Shown here piece after piece: positions 25,430-34,731 of a stretch of 59,548 nucleotides of DNA; the stretch's first letter is position 1, and the number at the start of each line of letters is the position of its first letter. The DNA lies in NCBI GenBank assembly GCA_013388435.1, contig JACAFE010000053.1, positions 1 to 59,548 on the forward strand, in the 5' to 3' direction. The translations under genes and the position numbers were made by a program. The DNA comes from Nitrospirota bacterium (GTDB lineage: Bacteria; Nitrospirota; Thermodesulfovibrionia; Thermodesulfovibrionales; SM23-35). The notes under the pieces were generated by a model, which was not told the origin of the DNA, did no database searches, and saw only the letters and a program-made list of their open reading frames with translations.

Positions 25430-27655
25430 TTAAAATTCCTTAAATGGATTGTGTCCTATTTCCTTAACCTTTTCAGCAAATTCATTTATCATATCAGGGA
25501 GCTTATGATATTCATCTATCGCAACCTGTATCATCTTAACACGGTCAGCCTCGAGTTGCAACTTATTCAAAGTTTCACCAACTTTGCTGAAACGTGTATT
25601 TGCAAGTTCACTTCCTTTAACAAAATGGCACTGGTAGTTTTCGCCAAATTTGCAACCTAAAAGCAGGAATCCATCTATGCCTTTTGAAAAAGCATCTGCT
25701 ATCCAGACAAGATGCATGCCTCCAAGACATCTTAATGGTATAAAACGAACGCTCGGATCAATCTGCTTTCTCTGTATTGCAAGCGTGTCAAGTGCAGGAT
25801 ACGCGTCATTTTCGCAGACAAGACATACTATTCTGAATTCTTCTTCTTCAACTTCAATTGATTTTATTGCCGAGCCGATTATATCTATGCTGTAATCCTT
25901 AAAGGATACTATTCTTTCAGGACATGCACCCATGCATGTTCCACAACGTCTGCATCTATTGACTTTATAAAATGGAATTCCTTTTGCATCTTCATCAATT
26001 GCACCAAATGGACATTCTTCAGTACATCTCTTACAAGCAGTACATCTGATTAATTGAGGATCCGGGAAAGTTAAATCCCATGCTCTTGGATGTACTGCCA
26101 CGCCTTTTGAAACATGGTCAATACATTGTATTGCTTTAAAAGCAGCTCCTGCTGCGTCTTCCTGTGCATCAGTCATATTCATTGGCTGTCTTACAGGACC
26201 TGCTGCATAAATTCCTGTTCTTCTTGTTTCATACTGGAAGCATATAAAATTAGAATCAGCAAAACCATAAGCTCCAGGTAGTGAAGGTATTTCAGGTCCC
26301 TGTCTATATGTCAGATTAAGAATAAATTCAGGTTTTGGAGTTGAATCAAGATATGCTTTCTTTGCTTCATCGCCTTTTGTTCCTGCTTCTGTAAGTCCAT
26401 CTAAATATTCCTGAGGAGCTCTTGTAGTTGGCACCATTCCTGTTGCAAGAACAACAAGGTCAGCTTCAACTTTAACTTTCTCGCCAAGCAAAGAATTTTC
26501 CATCATTACATATAGATTTCCATTGCCTGCATCTGTTACACCTGTAACTTCGCCTTTTGTCAGCATAACTCCCGGGTCGTTCTGAGCTTCTTTATAAAAT
26601 GCTTCCAACCTGCCGGGGGTTCTCATATCTTTGTATAGAATCATTGCTATTGCATCTGATTTTTGTCTTACATATCTTGCTTGTTTCAAAGATGTTGCGC
26701 AACACATTGATGAACAATACGGAAGATGGTTGGGATCTCTACTGCCTGCGCATTGAATAAAAGCAACCTTTTTTGCTTCTTTACCATCAGAGGGTCTTGT
26801 AATAGCCCCTGATTTTGCAATCTGTTCGAATTCAATATTAGTTACAACATCTTTATATTTGCCATAGCCAAGATGGCCTAATTTTGTTGCGTCATAAGGT
26901 ATCCAGCCTGTAGCTAAAACAATCGCTCCTATTTTTTCCGTGACAACTCCATCAGATGATGCTATGGTTACATCAAATAATCCAGGCTGTCCCTCTGTTT
27001 TTTCAACTTTTGCTGATTTATAAACTTTTATATTTGGATGGCTTTCGACTTCTTTTATAACTTTATCTATTTCGGTATCAACAATAACAGGCTCTTTGTA
27101 ATCTCTGGTTGGAATCTTTTTATAAAGTTTATTAGCAAACCCTCCGAGCTGTGCTTCTTTCTCAACTAATACAACTTTATATCCAGCTTTAGCTGATTCA
27201 AGAGCTGCAGTCATTCCTGAAATTCCACCACCTATTACAAGTATGTTATTGCTAAGATTTTCAAGAATATTGGGAGCAGGCAAATCAGATTTCTGCGCTT
27301 TGACAGCTCCTATTGTTAAATAATCTTCTGCCAGAGCCTGAGTATCATCTGTTTTTGGAGGCTGGGTCCACGCAACAAATTCGCGTATATTGACTCTTTC
27401 AACAATACATCCTGGAAAATCAAATTCATCATATTTTACACGAGGAGAACATGCTGCAATTATTAATGTATTGACTCCCTTTTTAATATCTCCCTTAATC
27501 ATCTGCAATCCTTCAGGACTGCAAAGAATATCATGGGTTTTTATGTCTTCTTCCTTGATTGTTCCTGATTTGGCTGATTTTGCAAGTTTTTCTATATCAA
27601 TGGAATCACCGATTCCACAACCTTTACATATATATACGCCGTATTTTTTTTCCAT
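25430..27655 (-). CDS. qmoB: Qmo complex subunit B (HdrA-MvhD fusion)
   Basis: A 741-aa cytoplasmic flavo-iron-sulfur subunit. An HdrA-like FAD domain begins at VIGGGISGMTAALESAKAGY (near 142). Two ferredoxin clusters, CTACKRCTEECP and CRRCGTCMGACP, lie near 540-580. The C-terminal MvhD/FrhD-like domain is recognised by IVCLVCENDAYPALD and LLGCKFGENYQCHF. It relays electrons between QmoC/QmoA and APS reductase. It starts 4 nt after qmoA. Confidence 0.95.
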   Translation of the reverse strand: MEKKYGVYICKGCGIGDSIDIEKLAKSAKSGTIKEEDIKTHDILCSPEGLQMIKGDIKKGVNTLIIAACSPRVKYDEFDFPGCIVERVNIREFVAWTQPPKTDDTQALAEDYLTIGAVKAQKSDLPAPNILENLSNNILVIGGGISGMTAALESAKAGYKVVLVEKEAQLGGFANKLYKKIPTRDYKEPVIVDTEIDKVIKEVESHPNIKVYKSAKVEKTEGQPGLFDVTIASSDGVVTEKIGAIVLATGWIPYDATKLGHLGYGKYKDVVTNIEFEQIAKSGAITRPSDGKEAKKVAFIQCAGSRDPNHLPYCSSMCCATSLKQARYVRQKSDAIAMILYKDMRTPGRLEAFYKEAQNDPGVMLTKGEVTGVTDAGNGNLYVMMENSLLGEKVKVEADLVVLATGMVPTTRAPQEYLDGLTEAGTKGDEAKKAYLDSTPKPEFILNLTYRQGPEIPSLPGAYGFADSNFICFQYETRRTGIYAAGPVRQPMNMTDAQEDAAGAAFKAIQCIDHVSKGVAVHPRAWDLTFPDPQLIRCTACKRCTEECPFGAIDEDAKGIPFYKVNRCRRCGTCMGACPERIVSFKDYSIDIIGSAIKSIEVEEEEFRIVCLVCENDAYPALDTLAIQRKQIDPSVRFIPLRCLGGMHLVWIADAFSKGIDGFLLLGCKFGENYQCHFVKGSELANTRFSKVGETLNKLQLEADRVKMIQVAIDEYHKLPDMINEFAEKVKEIGHNPFKEF

Positions 27656-27659
27656 AACC

Positions 27660-28919
27660 CTACCTCCTATTCACGCTCTGGATGCATTTTAATACAACAC
27701 CTGTTGCATCCTGTACTGATCTTGCAACATCAGCAGGGCTTCTCAATGTCCCCACTGCGTATATTCCTTTCTTAAGAGCAGCATCATCAACAAGTCCATC
27801 AGGTGTATATGAAAGGCTGGTGCCAACATTTGAACTTTTTGTTGCCAAATCCATTCCAGTTGCAAGCACAACCATATCAAATTTTGCTTTTATTTTTCCA
27901 CCACCAAGAGTGTCTTCAACATCAACAATTACATCATTGGTACCGGCCTCTTCAGTTATACCAGCGACTTTACCTTTAGTAAAAATTACTTTCGGATCAT
28001 CCTTAATTTTCCAGTAAAATCTATTTTCGTATAATCCGGGAGTCCTTATATCAATATAGAATATTTGTATCGTTGCATCAGGATATTGCTCTCTAATATA
28101 CATTGCATGTTTTAAAGTTGCAAGGCAGCAAATGTAAGAACAGTATGGGAGGTGGTTTTCATCTCTTGAACCAGCGCATTGAACAAAAGCAATATTTTTA
28201 ATCTCTTTACCATCAGATGGTCTTATTATTTTACCACCTGTAGGACCATCTTCTGAAGCCAGTCTTTCCATCATCATATTTGTTATTACATTCTTAAATT
28301 TGCCTTCTCCAAGAATATCCAGCTTGCTTGTATCATATGGATTCCAGCCTGTAGCAAGTACAACAGCGCCAACTTTAAGAGTAACTGTTTCTGGTTTCAT
28401 GTCAAGATTTATCGCATTATATTTGCAGGCTTCAAGACATGGTTTTGCGCAATCTTTTGGACAGGCGGTTGCGTCAATAACATATTGGAATGGGAATGCC
28501 TGTGCGTGGGGTAGATATGCGGCTTTTGTCTTATCCATTCCGAAGTTAAAATCATTACTGCGATAAGACGGACAAGCTTGTGCGCAAGCATCACAACCTA
28601 CACATCTGTCATTGACATATCTCGGATTGAGTTTTACAGTTACATCGAAATTTCCTTCTTCACCCTTAATTTCTGCTACTTCTGCAAGAGTATAAATTGT
28701 TACCCGCGGATTATTTTTTATTCTTTTGAATTGAATTTCGAGTCCGCAGTTAGGTGGGCAAAGCTTCCAGAAATATTTGTTTATCTGGGCTACCCTGCCA
28801 CCAAGATAGGGGTTTTTCTCCACGATATAAGCGTCAAGCCCTGCTTCTGCTGCTTCTATAGCAGCAGTAAGTCCGCTCATACCGCCTCCAACTACAAGAA
28901 CTTTTTTATTTTCCGCCAT
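27660..28919 (-). CDS. qmoA: Qmo complex subunit A (HdrA-like flavoprotein)
   Basis: A 419-aa FAD-binding subunit. LVVGGGMSGLTAAIEAAEAG at the N-terminus binds FAD, and CPPNCGLEIQ and CVGCDACAQACP mark cysteine/cluster sites typical of QmoA. IAFVQCAGSRDENHLPYCS is shared with HdrA. It is the first qmo gene, preceded by its own promoter region and by the terminator of aprBA. Confidence 0.95.
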   Translation of the reverse strand: MAENKKVLVVGGGMSGLTAAIEAAEAGLDAYIVEKNPYLGGRVAQINKYFWKLCPPNCGLEIQFKRIKNNPRVTIYTLAEVAEIKGEEGNFDVTVKLNPRYVNDRCVGCDACAQACPSYRSNDFNFGMDKTKAAYLPHAQAFPFQYVIDATACPKDCAKPCLEACKYNAINLDMKPETVTLKVGAVVLATGWNPYDTSKLDILGEGKFKNVITNMMMERLASEDGPTGGKIIRPSDGKEIKNIAFVQCAGSRDENHLPYCSYICCLATLKHAMYIREQYPDATIQIFYIDIRTPGLYENRFYWKIKDDPKVIFTKGKVAGITEEAGTNDVIVDVEDTLGGGKIKAKFDMVVLATGMDLATKSSNVGTSLSYTPDGLVDDAALKKGIYAVGTLRSPADVARSVQDATGVVLKCIQSVNRR

Positions 28920-28957
28920 AATAACCCTCCTTCATAGGCAGTAAGTCATAAAGAGCG

Positions 28958-28981
28958 GGTTATACATTAATTAATATAACC
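28958..28981. promoter_or_regulatory. Palindromic operator candidate upstream of qmoA
   Basis: GGTTATA and TATAACC arms enclose an AT-only centre, between the qmoA -10 box and its Shine-Dalgarno. A dimeric regulator could bind here; no known consensus is assigned. Confidence 0.35.
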
Positions 28982-29016
28982 ATCTCTTTTTAACTTACTT
29001 TCAGTAAACGGCTGCT

Positions 29017-29025
29017 ATTATAGCA
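29017..29025 (-). promoter_or_regulatory. Extended -10 promoter of qmoABC-hppA
   Basis: Minus strand TGCTATAAT is a consensus extended -10. The region 17-18 nt upstream is only T-rich, as expected when an extended -10 compensates. It lies between the aprA terminator and qmoA. Confidence 0.6.
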
Positions 29026-29159
29026 TAAATAAAAATAAAAAATAAAAGTATCCTTTAAAAAAGTAACGAAGCCAGTGTGAAACAATCTTTTAACAGGCAT
29101 TTTATACACAGGCAATATTTATATTTATTTGAAGCTTTAATATTATATAGAGTAAAAAT

Positions 29160-29187
29160 GAAAGGGAGGGCTTTTGCCCTCCCTTTC
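29160..29187 (-). terminator. Intrinsic terminator after aprA
   Basis: A perfect 12-bp stem, GAAAGGGAGGGC / GCCCTCCCTTTC, with a 4-nt loop is followed on the minus strand by ATTTTTAC, 9 nt past the aprA stop. It separates aprBA from qmoABC. Confidence 0.88.
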
Positions 29188-29196
29188 TAATTCTAA

Positions 29197-31200
29197 TTAT
29201 GGAAACATCTGAACATATGGTACTTTCTTAAATTCCCATGTATTTGTTTCAGGATTGTACTTGGAATTTGTAAAGCATTTCCAGTTAGCATCATCAATCT
29301 TATTGAAGTCGCCTCTGTAATAGTAGCCAGGATACCTTGACTCTTCTCTAAAGAGAATATGTCTTGCATGTGCTTCAACAGAGAGAATTCTATGATAATT
29401 TTCAAAGCATCTTAAAAGCTCATGAAGGTCTTTTGCTGCCATACGATTAGCATCTTCTTTTAGAAGTTCCAGTTTCTTTAAGCCTTCTTCAAGCATTGTT
29501 TTTGAAGTCATATACCATGTTGATACTCCACCAAAGTATTCATCGGAGATTTTCATTAGTCTTGCTTGAAGTGCTTTGGGTCTTATGTAATGCGGATTAA
29601 TTTCAGGAGCAGTTGTGTATGTTTTGTATTTTTCATAAATTTCAAATGGCAGATAGAGTTCTGCTGCGATTTCATCAAGAGTCATTTTTGGATCTGGTTT
29701 GTAGTCAGGATGGTCAAGGATATAAGCAATTGCGGCTTTTGCAGCTAATCTACCTTCTGCGTGTGAACCAGAAGAGAATTTATGTCCTGATGCGCCAACA
29801 ACGTCACCAGCCATAAAGAGACCAGGGACTGTTGACATTCTGTTGTATCCCCATGAATAATGTTCAGGTGTGCCGGGAATATCGCCAGGTCCGCTTACCC
29901 AGAATCCTGCACAGCCAGCATGTGAACCAAGAAGATAAGGCTCTGTAGGCATAATTTCTGATGGAACCTTTTCAGGTTCAACATTCTGTGCTGCCCAGAG
30001 TGATGCCTGTCCAATAGCCATATCAAGGAAGTCTTCCCATGCTTCTGCTTCAAGGTGTTTCAGCTTCTTTGCGCCTGCTTTTTCACCAAGCTGTTCTGTT
30101 ATTCTCTTTGAAAACTCAGCTAATGCTGTGTGAGTATTCATAATAATAGGGCCTTTACCATCTTTCATAGCCCTCATCATAAGGTGATTTCTTATAGCTG
30201 TACCAAGACCTTTTGCATAATCGCCATATCTTGCTACTGCATCATCAAAATATTCCTTGTTTGCGCAATAATCTTCTCCGTAGCTATCTGTTGCTTTTGC
30301 TTTAAAGAAAAGGAACCATGCGCCAACAGGACCATAACCATCTTTAAATCTTGCTGGTACGAATCTGTTTTCCATAAGGGTCATTTCAGCGCCAGCCTGC
30401 ATTCCAAAAGCATATCCTGAACCACAACTAAATACTGGATACCAGGTTCTGCCCATACCTTCACCAACTGATCTCGGTCTGAAGCAGTTAACAGCACCAG
30501 CAGTTGCGCAAATCATTGCTTTTGCTTTAAAGGAATAAATTTTATTTTCTCTTGTGCTGAATCCAATAGCTGCTGCAACATTCTTTCCGTTTTTATCCAT
30601 AACAGCCTTAACAATAAATACTCTCTCAAAATGGTTCTGAGCCATTCCAGTTGCAGCTCTGTTAGATTCGAGAGCTTTCTTTGCAGCTTCTGCAACTACG
30701 ACTTTATATGATTCACCATTAATCATTATCTGCCATTTACCGGAACGGCATGGTACACCGCCGTCTTTGAGCATTGGCTTGCCTTTTTCTTTTGCTTCAG
30801 CACCATCAATTGAGAATCCATCATCGCCTTTCTTCCAGATCGGGAGACCCCATTCTTCAAAACGATGGACTGAATCATCAACGTGTCTGCCAAGGTCATA
30901 AACAAGGTCTTCTCTGATTATGCCCATAAGGTCATTTCTTACATATTTAACATAATCAGCAACCTTATTTTCACCAATATATGTATTAATAGCAGAAAGT
31001 CCCATTGCAACCGCGCCGCTTCTATCTGTTGCTGCTTTATCAACTAATACAACTTTCATACCTTTTGCATTTGCCCAGCGGCATGCCTCAAATGCTGCGC
31101 CGCAGCCTGCCATACCACCGCCCATTATCAAAAGATCGCACTCAACTTCAGTAACTTCCGGTTTTTTACAATATGAAAACGTGCAAGTTTCTTTTTCCAT
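29197..31200 (-). CDS. aprA: Adenylylsulfate reductase, alpha subunit
   Basis: A 667-aa FAD-containing catalytic subunit that reduces APS to sulfite and AMP. The FAD motif LLIMGGGMAGCGAAFEACRW is at the N-terminus, followed by KAATDRSGAVAMGLSAINTY. Active-site strings ENRFVPARFKDGYGPVGAWF and LLGSHAGCAGFWVSGPGD (catalytic His) are intact. It follows aprB by 18 nt. The Qmo genes next door favour the reductive direction over sulfite oxidation. Confidence 0.97.
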   Translation of the reverse strand: MEKETCTFSYCKKPEVTEVECDLLIMGGGMAGCGAAFEACRWANAKGMKVVLVDKAATDRSGAVAMGLSAINTYIGENKVADYVKYVRNDLMGIIREDLVYDLGRHVDDSVHRFEEWGLPIWKKGDDGFSIDGAEAKEKGKPMLKDGGVPCRSGKWQIMINGESYKVVVAEAAKKALESNRAATGMAQNHFERVFIVKAVMDKNGKNVAAAIGFSTRENKIYSFKAKAMICATAGAVNCFRPRSVGEGMGRTWYPVFSCGSGYAFGMQAGAEMTLMENRFVPARFKDGYGPVGAWFLFFKAKATDSYGEDYCANKEYFDDAVARYGDYAKGLGTAIRNHLMMRAMKDGKGPIIMNTHTALAEFSKRITEQLGEKAGAKKLKHLEAEAWEDFLDMAIGQASLWAAQNVEPEKVPSEIMPTEPYLLGSHAGCAGFWVSGPGDIPGTPEHYSWGYNRMSTVPGLFMAGDVVGASGHKFSSGSHAEGRLAAKAAIAYILDHPDYKPDPKMTLDEIAAELYLPFEIYEKYKTYTTAPEINPHYIRPKALQARLMKISDEYFGGVSTWYMTSKTMLEEGLKKLELLKEDANRMAAKDLHELLRCFENYHRILSVEAHARHILFREESRYPGYYYRGDFNKIDDANWKCFTNSKYNPETNTWEFKKVPYVQMFP

Positions 31201-31218
31201 TTATATTCACCTCCTTAA

Positions 31219-31638
31219 TTATTCATTTCTTGCCGGACCAGTGAAAAAGCCCGGAGATTTTAAAGTTGAAAAATCAGGCTCGGGTGTTCCAGCATACGGA
31301 TCAACTGAACCTTCAACAGTAGTTCTTATCGGGAATTTAAATCTCTTTGTAAGTCCGTTTCTGAACTTAATTGTCCACATAATTGAATCAGAGCTTCTCA
31401 TAGGAATTGTCTGGGATCCGAGTGGAACAAAGTCTGAATAACCTCTTACTTCGATAGCCTGCTGTGGGCAGATTTTTACACAGTTAAAACATTCCCAGCA
31501 CTGCTCAGGCTCCTGATTGTAAGCCTTCATTTTTTCTCTGTCAAGAATCATTAAGTCATGAGGACAGATATACTGACATGCAGTTTTGTCCCCGGCTTTG
31601 CAGCCGTCACATTTTTCAGTAATTACAAAACTTGGCAT
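31219..31638 (-). CDS. aprB: Adenylylsulfate reductase, beta subunit
   Basis: A 139-aa iron-sulfur subunit carrying two [4Fe-4S] clusters that bring electrons to AprA. The first site is split by an insertion (CDGCKAGDKTACQYICPHD) and the second is CWECFNCVKICP, both as in known AprB. The C-terminal tail that wraps around AprA is present. An AGGAGGTG lies ahead of the start. The preceding 196-nt gap to sat holds hairpins. Confidence 0.96.
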   Translation of the reverse strand: MPSFVITEKCDGCKAGDKTACQYICPHDLMILDREKMKAYNQEPEQCWECFNCVKICPQQAIEVRGYSDFVPLGSQTIPMRSSDSIMWTIKFRNGLTKRFKFPIRTTVEGSVDPYAGTPEPDFSTLKSPGFFTGPARNE

Positions 31639-31745
31639 TTAACTACACCTCCTTTTAGAGTTTAATTTGAAAGTGAAAATAAAGCGACAACTTCTCAGAC
31701 TAACCGAGTCTCTTCTTCCACCTCCTTTCCTTTTTAACTTGATGC

Positions 31746-31777
31746 GCGGGAAGCAATATGCTTTGTTTGCTTCCCGC
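31746..31777 (-). terminator. Hairpin between sat and aprB (attenuator or processing site)
   Basis: An 11-bp perfect stem GCGGGAAGCAA / TTGCTTCCCGC with a 10-nt loop. No T-run follows directly on the minus strand, so it is more likely a partial terminator or an mRNA-stabilising or processing hairpin. A weaker stem (AGACT/AGTCT) lies nearby at about 31697-31713. Confidence 0.5.
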
Positions 31778-31834
31778 CATACCTTATGTGCTCAGACTTT
31801 ATAACTTAAACAAAATTTTATAAGGTGAAAATTA

Positions 31835-33052
31835 TTATTTTTCACCTTCGGCGTATTTATGCAATTTAATTTCAACTTTTTCAGTAAGTCCCTGATAGTA
31901 TTCCTTAAGAATCGCAGCTACTTCTGGACGGCTGAATTTTGATGATACTTCCTGACCTTCGGAAAGCATCTTTCTTAATTTTGTTCCGCTTAGAAGAACT
32001 CTATCATCTTTGCCGTGCGGGCATGTTCTCATTGATGCCATACCATCACATTTATTGCAATAGAATGTCCAGTCAATCTTTAATGGCTTTGTTTCAAGGG
32101 AGCCTTCAGGAATTTCATCAAATATTTTTTGTGCGTCAAATGGACCATAATATTCGCCTACACCTGCATGGTCACGTCCGATAATCATGTAATAGCAACC
32201 ATAATTCTGTCTGAATGTTGCGTGAAGAAGAGCTTCTCTTGGGCCTGCATATCTCATGTCAAGAGGATAGCCAGCCTGAATGCATGTATTTTTAACAAAA
32301 TATAATTCAACAAGCTTGTCAATTGCTTTAACTCTGACTTCTGCTGGGATATCGCCAGGTTTTAATTTTCCAAGCAATTGATGAATAAGAACACCATCAC
32401 AAATTTCAATGGCTATTTTTGCGAGGAACTCATGTGAACGATGCATTGGGTTTCTTAACTGCAGCGCAGCAACTGTATTCCAGCCTTTTTCTTCAAACAT
32501 TTTTCTTGTCTCAGCAGGTGTGAGAAATAATCCCGGATACTGTGTTGGGAATCCACCCTGACTTAAAACTTTAACAGGACCAGCAAGATTTACTTCTGCC
32601 TGTTCTTTAACCATCTTAACACCAGGATGTTCAATATCAGTAGTTCTATAAATATGTTTGCACTCAAAATCTTTGTCTATCGTGTACTTTTCGGTTACTT
32701 TCATAGTAGCCATGAATTTTCCATATTCATCAGACCATAGTGCAATCTCATCACCGATTTTAATTCCATCAGCATCTGCTTTTGATGCAGATAATGTTAT
32801 AGGAATTGGCCAGAATGTTCCGTCTGCCATTTTAAAATCAGCGCAAACGCCTTTCCAGTCAGCCTGTGTCATAAAGCCTGTAAGTGGTGTAAATCCGCCG
32901 ATACCCATCATTATAAGGTCGCCAGCTTCACGAGAAGTAATGCTGATTTTTTTCAGTTTCTCAGCTTTTTTCTTCTCCTCTTCCAATTCTGCCCCTGTTA
33001 GAAGAAGGGGTTTGAGTTTTTTCTCTTTTCCATGTGGATTTGGTAATGCCAT
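31835..33052 (-). CDS. sat: ATP sulfurylase (sulfate adenylyltransferase)
   Basis: A 405-aa enzyme activating sulfate with ATP to APS and pyrophosphate. ATP-binding motifs [17 protein letters not shown] and [18 protein letters not shown] are complete, and the [16 protein letters not shown] zinc knuckle is present, as in the homo-oligomeric sulfurylases of sulfate reducers. No APS kinase domain is fused. It lies between adk (53 nt upstream) and aprB. Confidence 0.97.
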   Translation of the reverse strand: MALPNPHGKEKKLKPLLLTGAELEEEKKKAEKLKKISITSREAGDLIMMGIGGFTPLTGFMTQADWKGVCADFKMADGTFWPIPITLSASKADADGIKIGDEIALWSDEYGKFMATMKVTEKYTIDKDFECKHIYRTTDIEHPGVKMVKEQAEVNLAGPVKVLSQGGFPTQYPGLFLTPAETRKMFEEKGWNTVAALQLRNPMHRSHEFLAKIAIEICDGVLIHQLLGKLKPGDIPAEVRVKAIDKLVELYFVKNTCIQAGYPLDMRYAGPREALLHATFRQNYGCYYMIIGRDHAGVGEYYGPFDAQKIFDEIPEGSLETKPLKIDWTFYCNKCDGMASMRTCPHGKDDRVLLSGTKLRKMLSEGQEVSSKFSRPEVAAILKEYYQGLTEKVEIKLHKYAEGEK

Positions 33053-33105
33053 AATGCTTCCTCCTTAAAAATATATTTTCAAGACCAAGCTTGAATTCAT
33101 TAAAA

Positions 33106-33753
33106 TTAATTAAGACCTAAAAGTTCACAAACTTTCTTGAATATATCATCAATATTTCCTGTTCCCTGAACAGTCTTGAGAATACCTTTTTTGCCATAGT
33201 AATCAATCAAGGGAGCTGTTTGTGCGTTATATACATCCAGCCTCTTTTTAATTGTTTCTTCTTTGTCATCATCTCTCTGGAATAGTTCTCCATTGCATTT
33301 ATCACAAACACCCTCTTTTGCAGGTGGTTTGAAATAAATATTGTACATTTGTCCGCATGATTTGCATGTTCTTCTTCCAGTAAGTCTTTTCATAAGGTCT
33401 TCAAATGGGACATCCACGCTGAGGGCTGCTGTAAGTGACATATTTAGAGATGCGAGCATTTTGTCGAGAGCTTCTGCCTGAGCAGTATTTCTCGGGAATC
33501 CATCTAAAATATATCCTTTTTTACAGTCATCCTGTTTCAGTCTTTCTTCAACCATTCCGAGAACAACACTGTCAGGAACAAGTTCGCCTTTGTCCATATA
33601 GGATTTTGCTTCTTTTCCTAAGGCTGTCCCTGCTGCAACCGCTGCTCTGAGCAGGTCGCCTGTTGATATTTGAGGGATGCCATACTTCTCAATAAGTTTC
33701 TTCGCCTGCGTCCCTTTTCCAGCTCCTGGTGCACCAAGCAATACTAATCTCAT
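33106..33753 (-). CDS. adk: Adenylate kinase (zinc-lid type)
   Basis: A 215-aa kinase interconverting AMP + ATP and 2 ADP. The P-loop is GAPGAGKGTQAKKL, DGFPRNTAQAEAL is the AMP-site region, and the lid carries a Cys4 zinc site (CKSCGQMYN...CDKCNGEL). Here it probably recycles the AMP released by AprBA, since it heads the sat-aprBA transcription unit. The 33754-34001 gap upstream holds a promoter and a leader of about 155 nt. Confidence 0.96.
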   Translation of the reverse strand: MRLVLLGAPGAGKGTQAKKLIEKYGIPQISTGDLLRAAVAAGTALGKEAKSYMDKGELVPDSVVLGMVEERLKQDDCKKGYILDGFPRNTAQAEALDKMLASLNMSLTAALSVDVPFEDLMKRLTGRRTCKSCGQMYNIYFKPPAKEGVCDKCNGELFQRDDDKEETIKKRLDVYNAQTAPLIDYYGKKGILKTVQGTGNIDDIFKKVCELLGLN

Positions 33754-33914
33754 GTTAATACCCCCGTATTAATTTATTCAGAAATTTACAAACAAACAGC
33801 TTCTATCTTAAAGTAGTCAAAAAATATAACCTGCTAAAAAACAAAACAAATTTGCTTAGTACTAAAATAAATTACGAGGCAGAAATAAAAAATTAAATAA
33901 AAATGAGACATATA

Positions 33915-33943
33915 ACTATATTATTAGCAGTCTTTTAAGTCAA
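33915..33943 (-). promoter_or_regulatory. Sigma-70-like promoter of adk-sat-aprBA
   Basis: Minus strand TTGACT (33943-33938), a 17-nt spacer and TATAGT (33920-33915). It predicts a leader of about 155 nt before adk, containing the palindrome TTAGTACTAA at 33856-33865. Confidence 0.6.
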
Positions 33944-34001
33944 ATTCATATTTTTGATAAATCAATAAAAATTACTTATCATTCAATTTTTAATGTTTAA
34001 A

Positions 34002-34598
34002 TTAAATTATATTTCTAAGTTTAAGGAACTCTCTTAACTTAAAAAGAGCCCTCCCCCTATGGCTTAAGGCATCTTTTTCCTGATCAGACATCTCAGCAAA
34101 AGTTTTGTATTCTCCCTCGGGAATAAAAACATGGTCGTAGCCAAAGCCATTTACTCCTCTTGGTTCTCTGATAATACTTCCTTCAACTGTTCCTTCAAAA
34201 AAATATGTTTTAAAATCACAGGTTGTCAGAGCAATACAGCATACAAAACGCGCTTTCCTGTCCCCATTATCAATATCTTTCATCATCTCGAGAAGCTTTT
34301 TAACATTTTCAGCATCACCTGCACCTTCCCCTGCAAATCTTGCAGAGAAAACCCCGGGAGCGCCTCCCAATGCATAAACCTCAAGCCCTGAATCATCAGA
34401 TAGAGAAGGTTTATTAGTAAATTTAGCTACAGCTAATGATTTCTTGGCTGCATTTTCTTTAAAAGTCCGCCCATCCTCTATAACTTCCGGGAAATTCTTG
34501 AAATCTTCTGGAGTCAATATTTTTATATCCAGATCAGATGTTATCCTTTTTATTTCCTCAATTTTTTTTCTGTTTTTGGTTGCAAGTACAAGTTCCAT
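34002..34598 (-). CDS. rdgB: XTP/dITP diphosphatase (RdgB/HAM1)
   Basis: A 198-aa pyrophosphatase cleansing the nucleotide pool of ITP, XTP and related bases. LVLATKNRKKIEEI starts the fold; LSDDSGLEVYALGGAPGVFS holds the catalytic acids and FAEMSDQEKDALSHRGRA the C-terminal signature. The ORF call begins at a TTG ten codons upstream; ATG 34598 matches the family start. It is divergent from the kinase gene. Confidence 0.94.
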   Translation of the reverse strand: MELVLATKNRKKIEEIKRITSDLDIKILTPEDFKNFPEVIEDGRTFKENAAKKSLAVAKFTNKPSLSDDSGLEVYALGGAPGVFSARFAGEGAGDAENVKKLLEMMKDIDNGDRKARFVCCIALTTCDFKTYFFEGTVEGSIIREPRGVNGFGYDHVFIPEGEYKTFAEMSDQEKDALSHRGRALFKLREFLKLRNII

Positions 34599-34697
34599 TT
34601 TATTAACCCGAATCAATGTTATAAACAATATTCTGTTGTAAAGTTGATTTTATAACATAAATTTTTCGGTAAACTCAATATATTCCAATTATTATTC

Positions 34698-34726
34698 TTG
34701 CCAGAAAAACAAAAATGTGTTAAAAA
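34698..34726 (+). promoter_or_regulatory. Candidate promoter of kinase gene (leaderless)
   Basis: TTGCCA (34698-34703), 17 nt, then TAAAAA (34721-34726), ending 5 nt before ATG 34732. There is no Shine-Dalgarno. The -10 is only a moderate match. Confidence 0.35.
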
Positions 34727-34731
34727 AGCAT

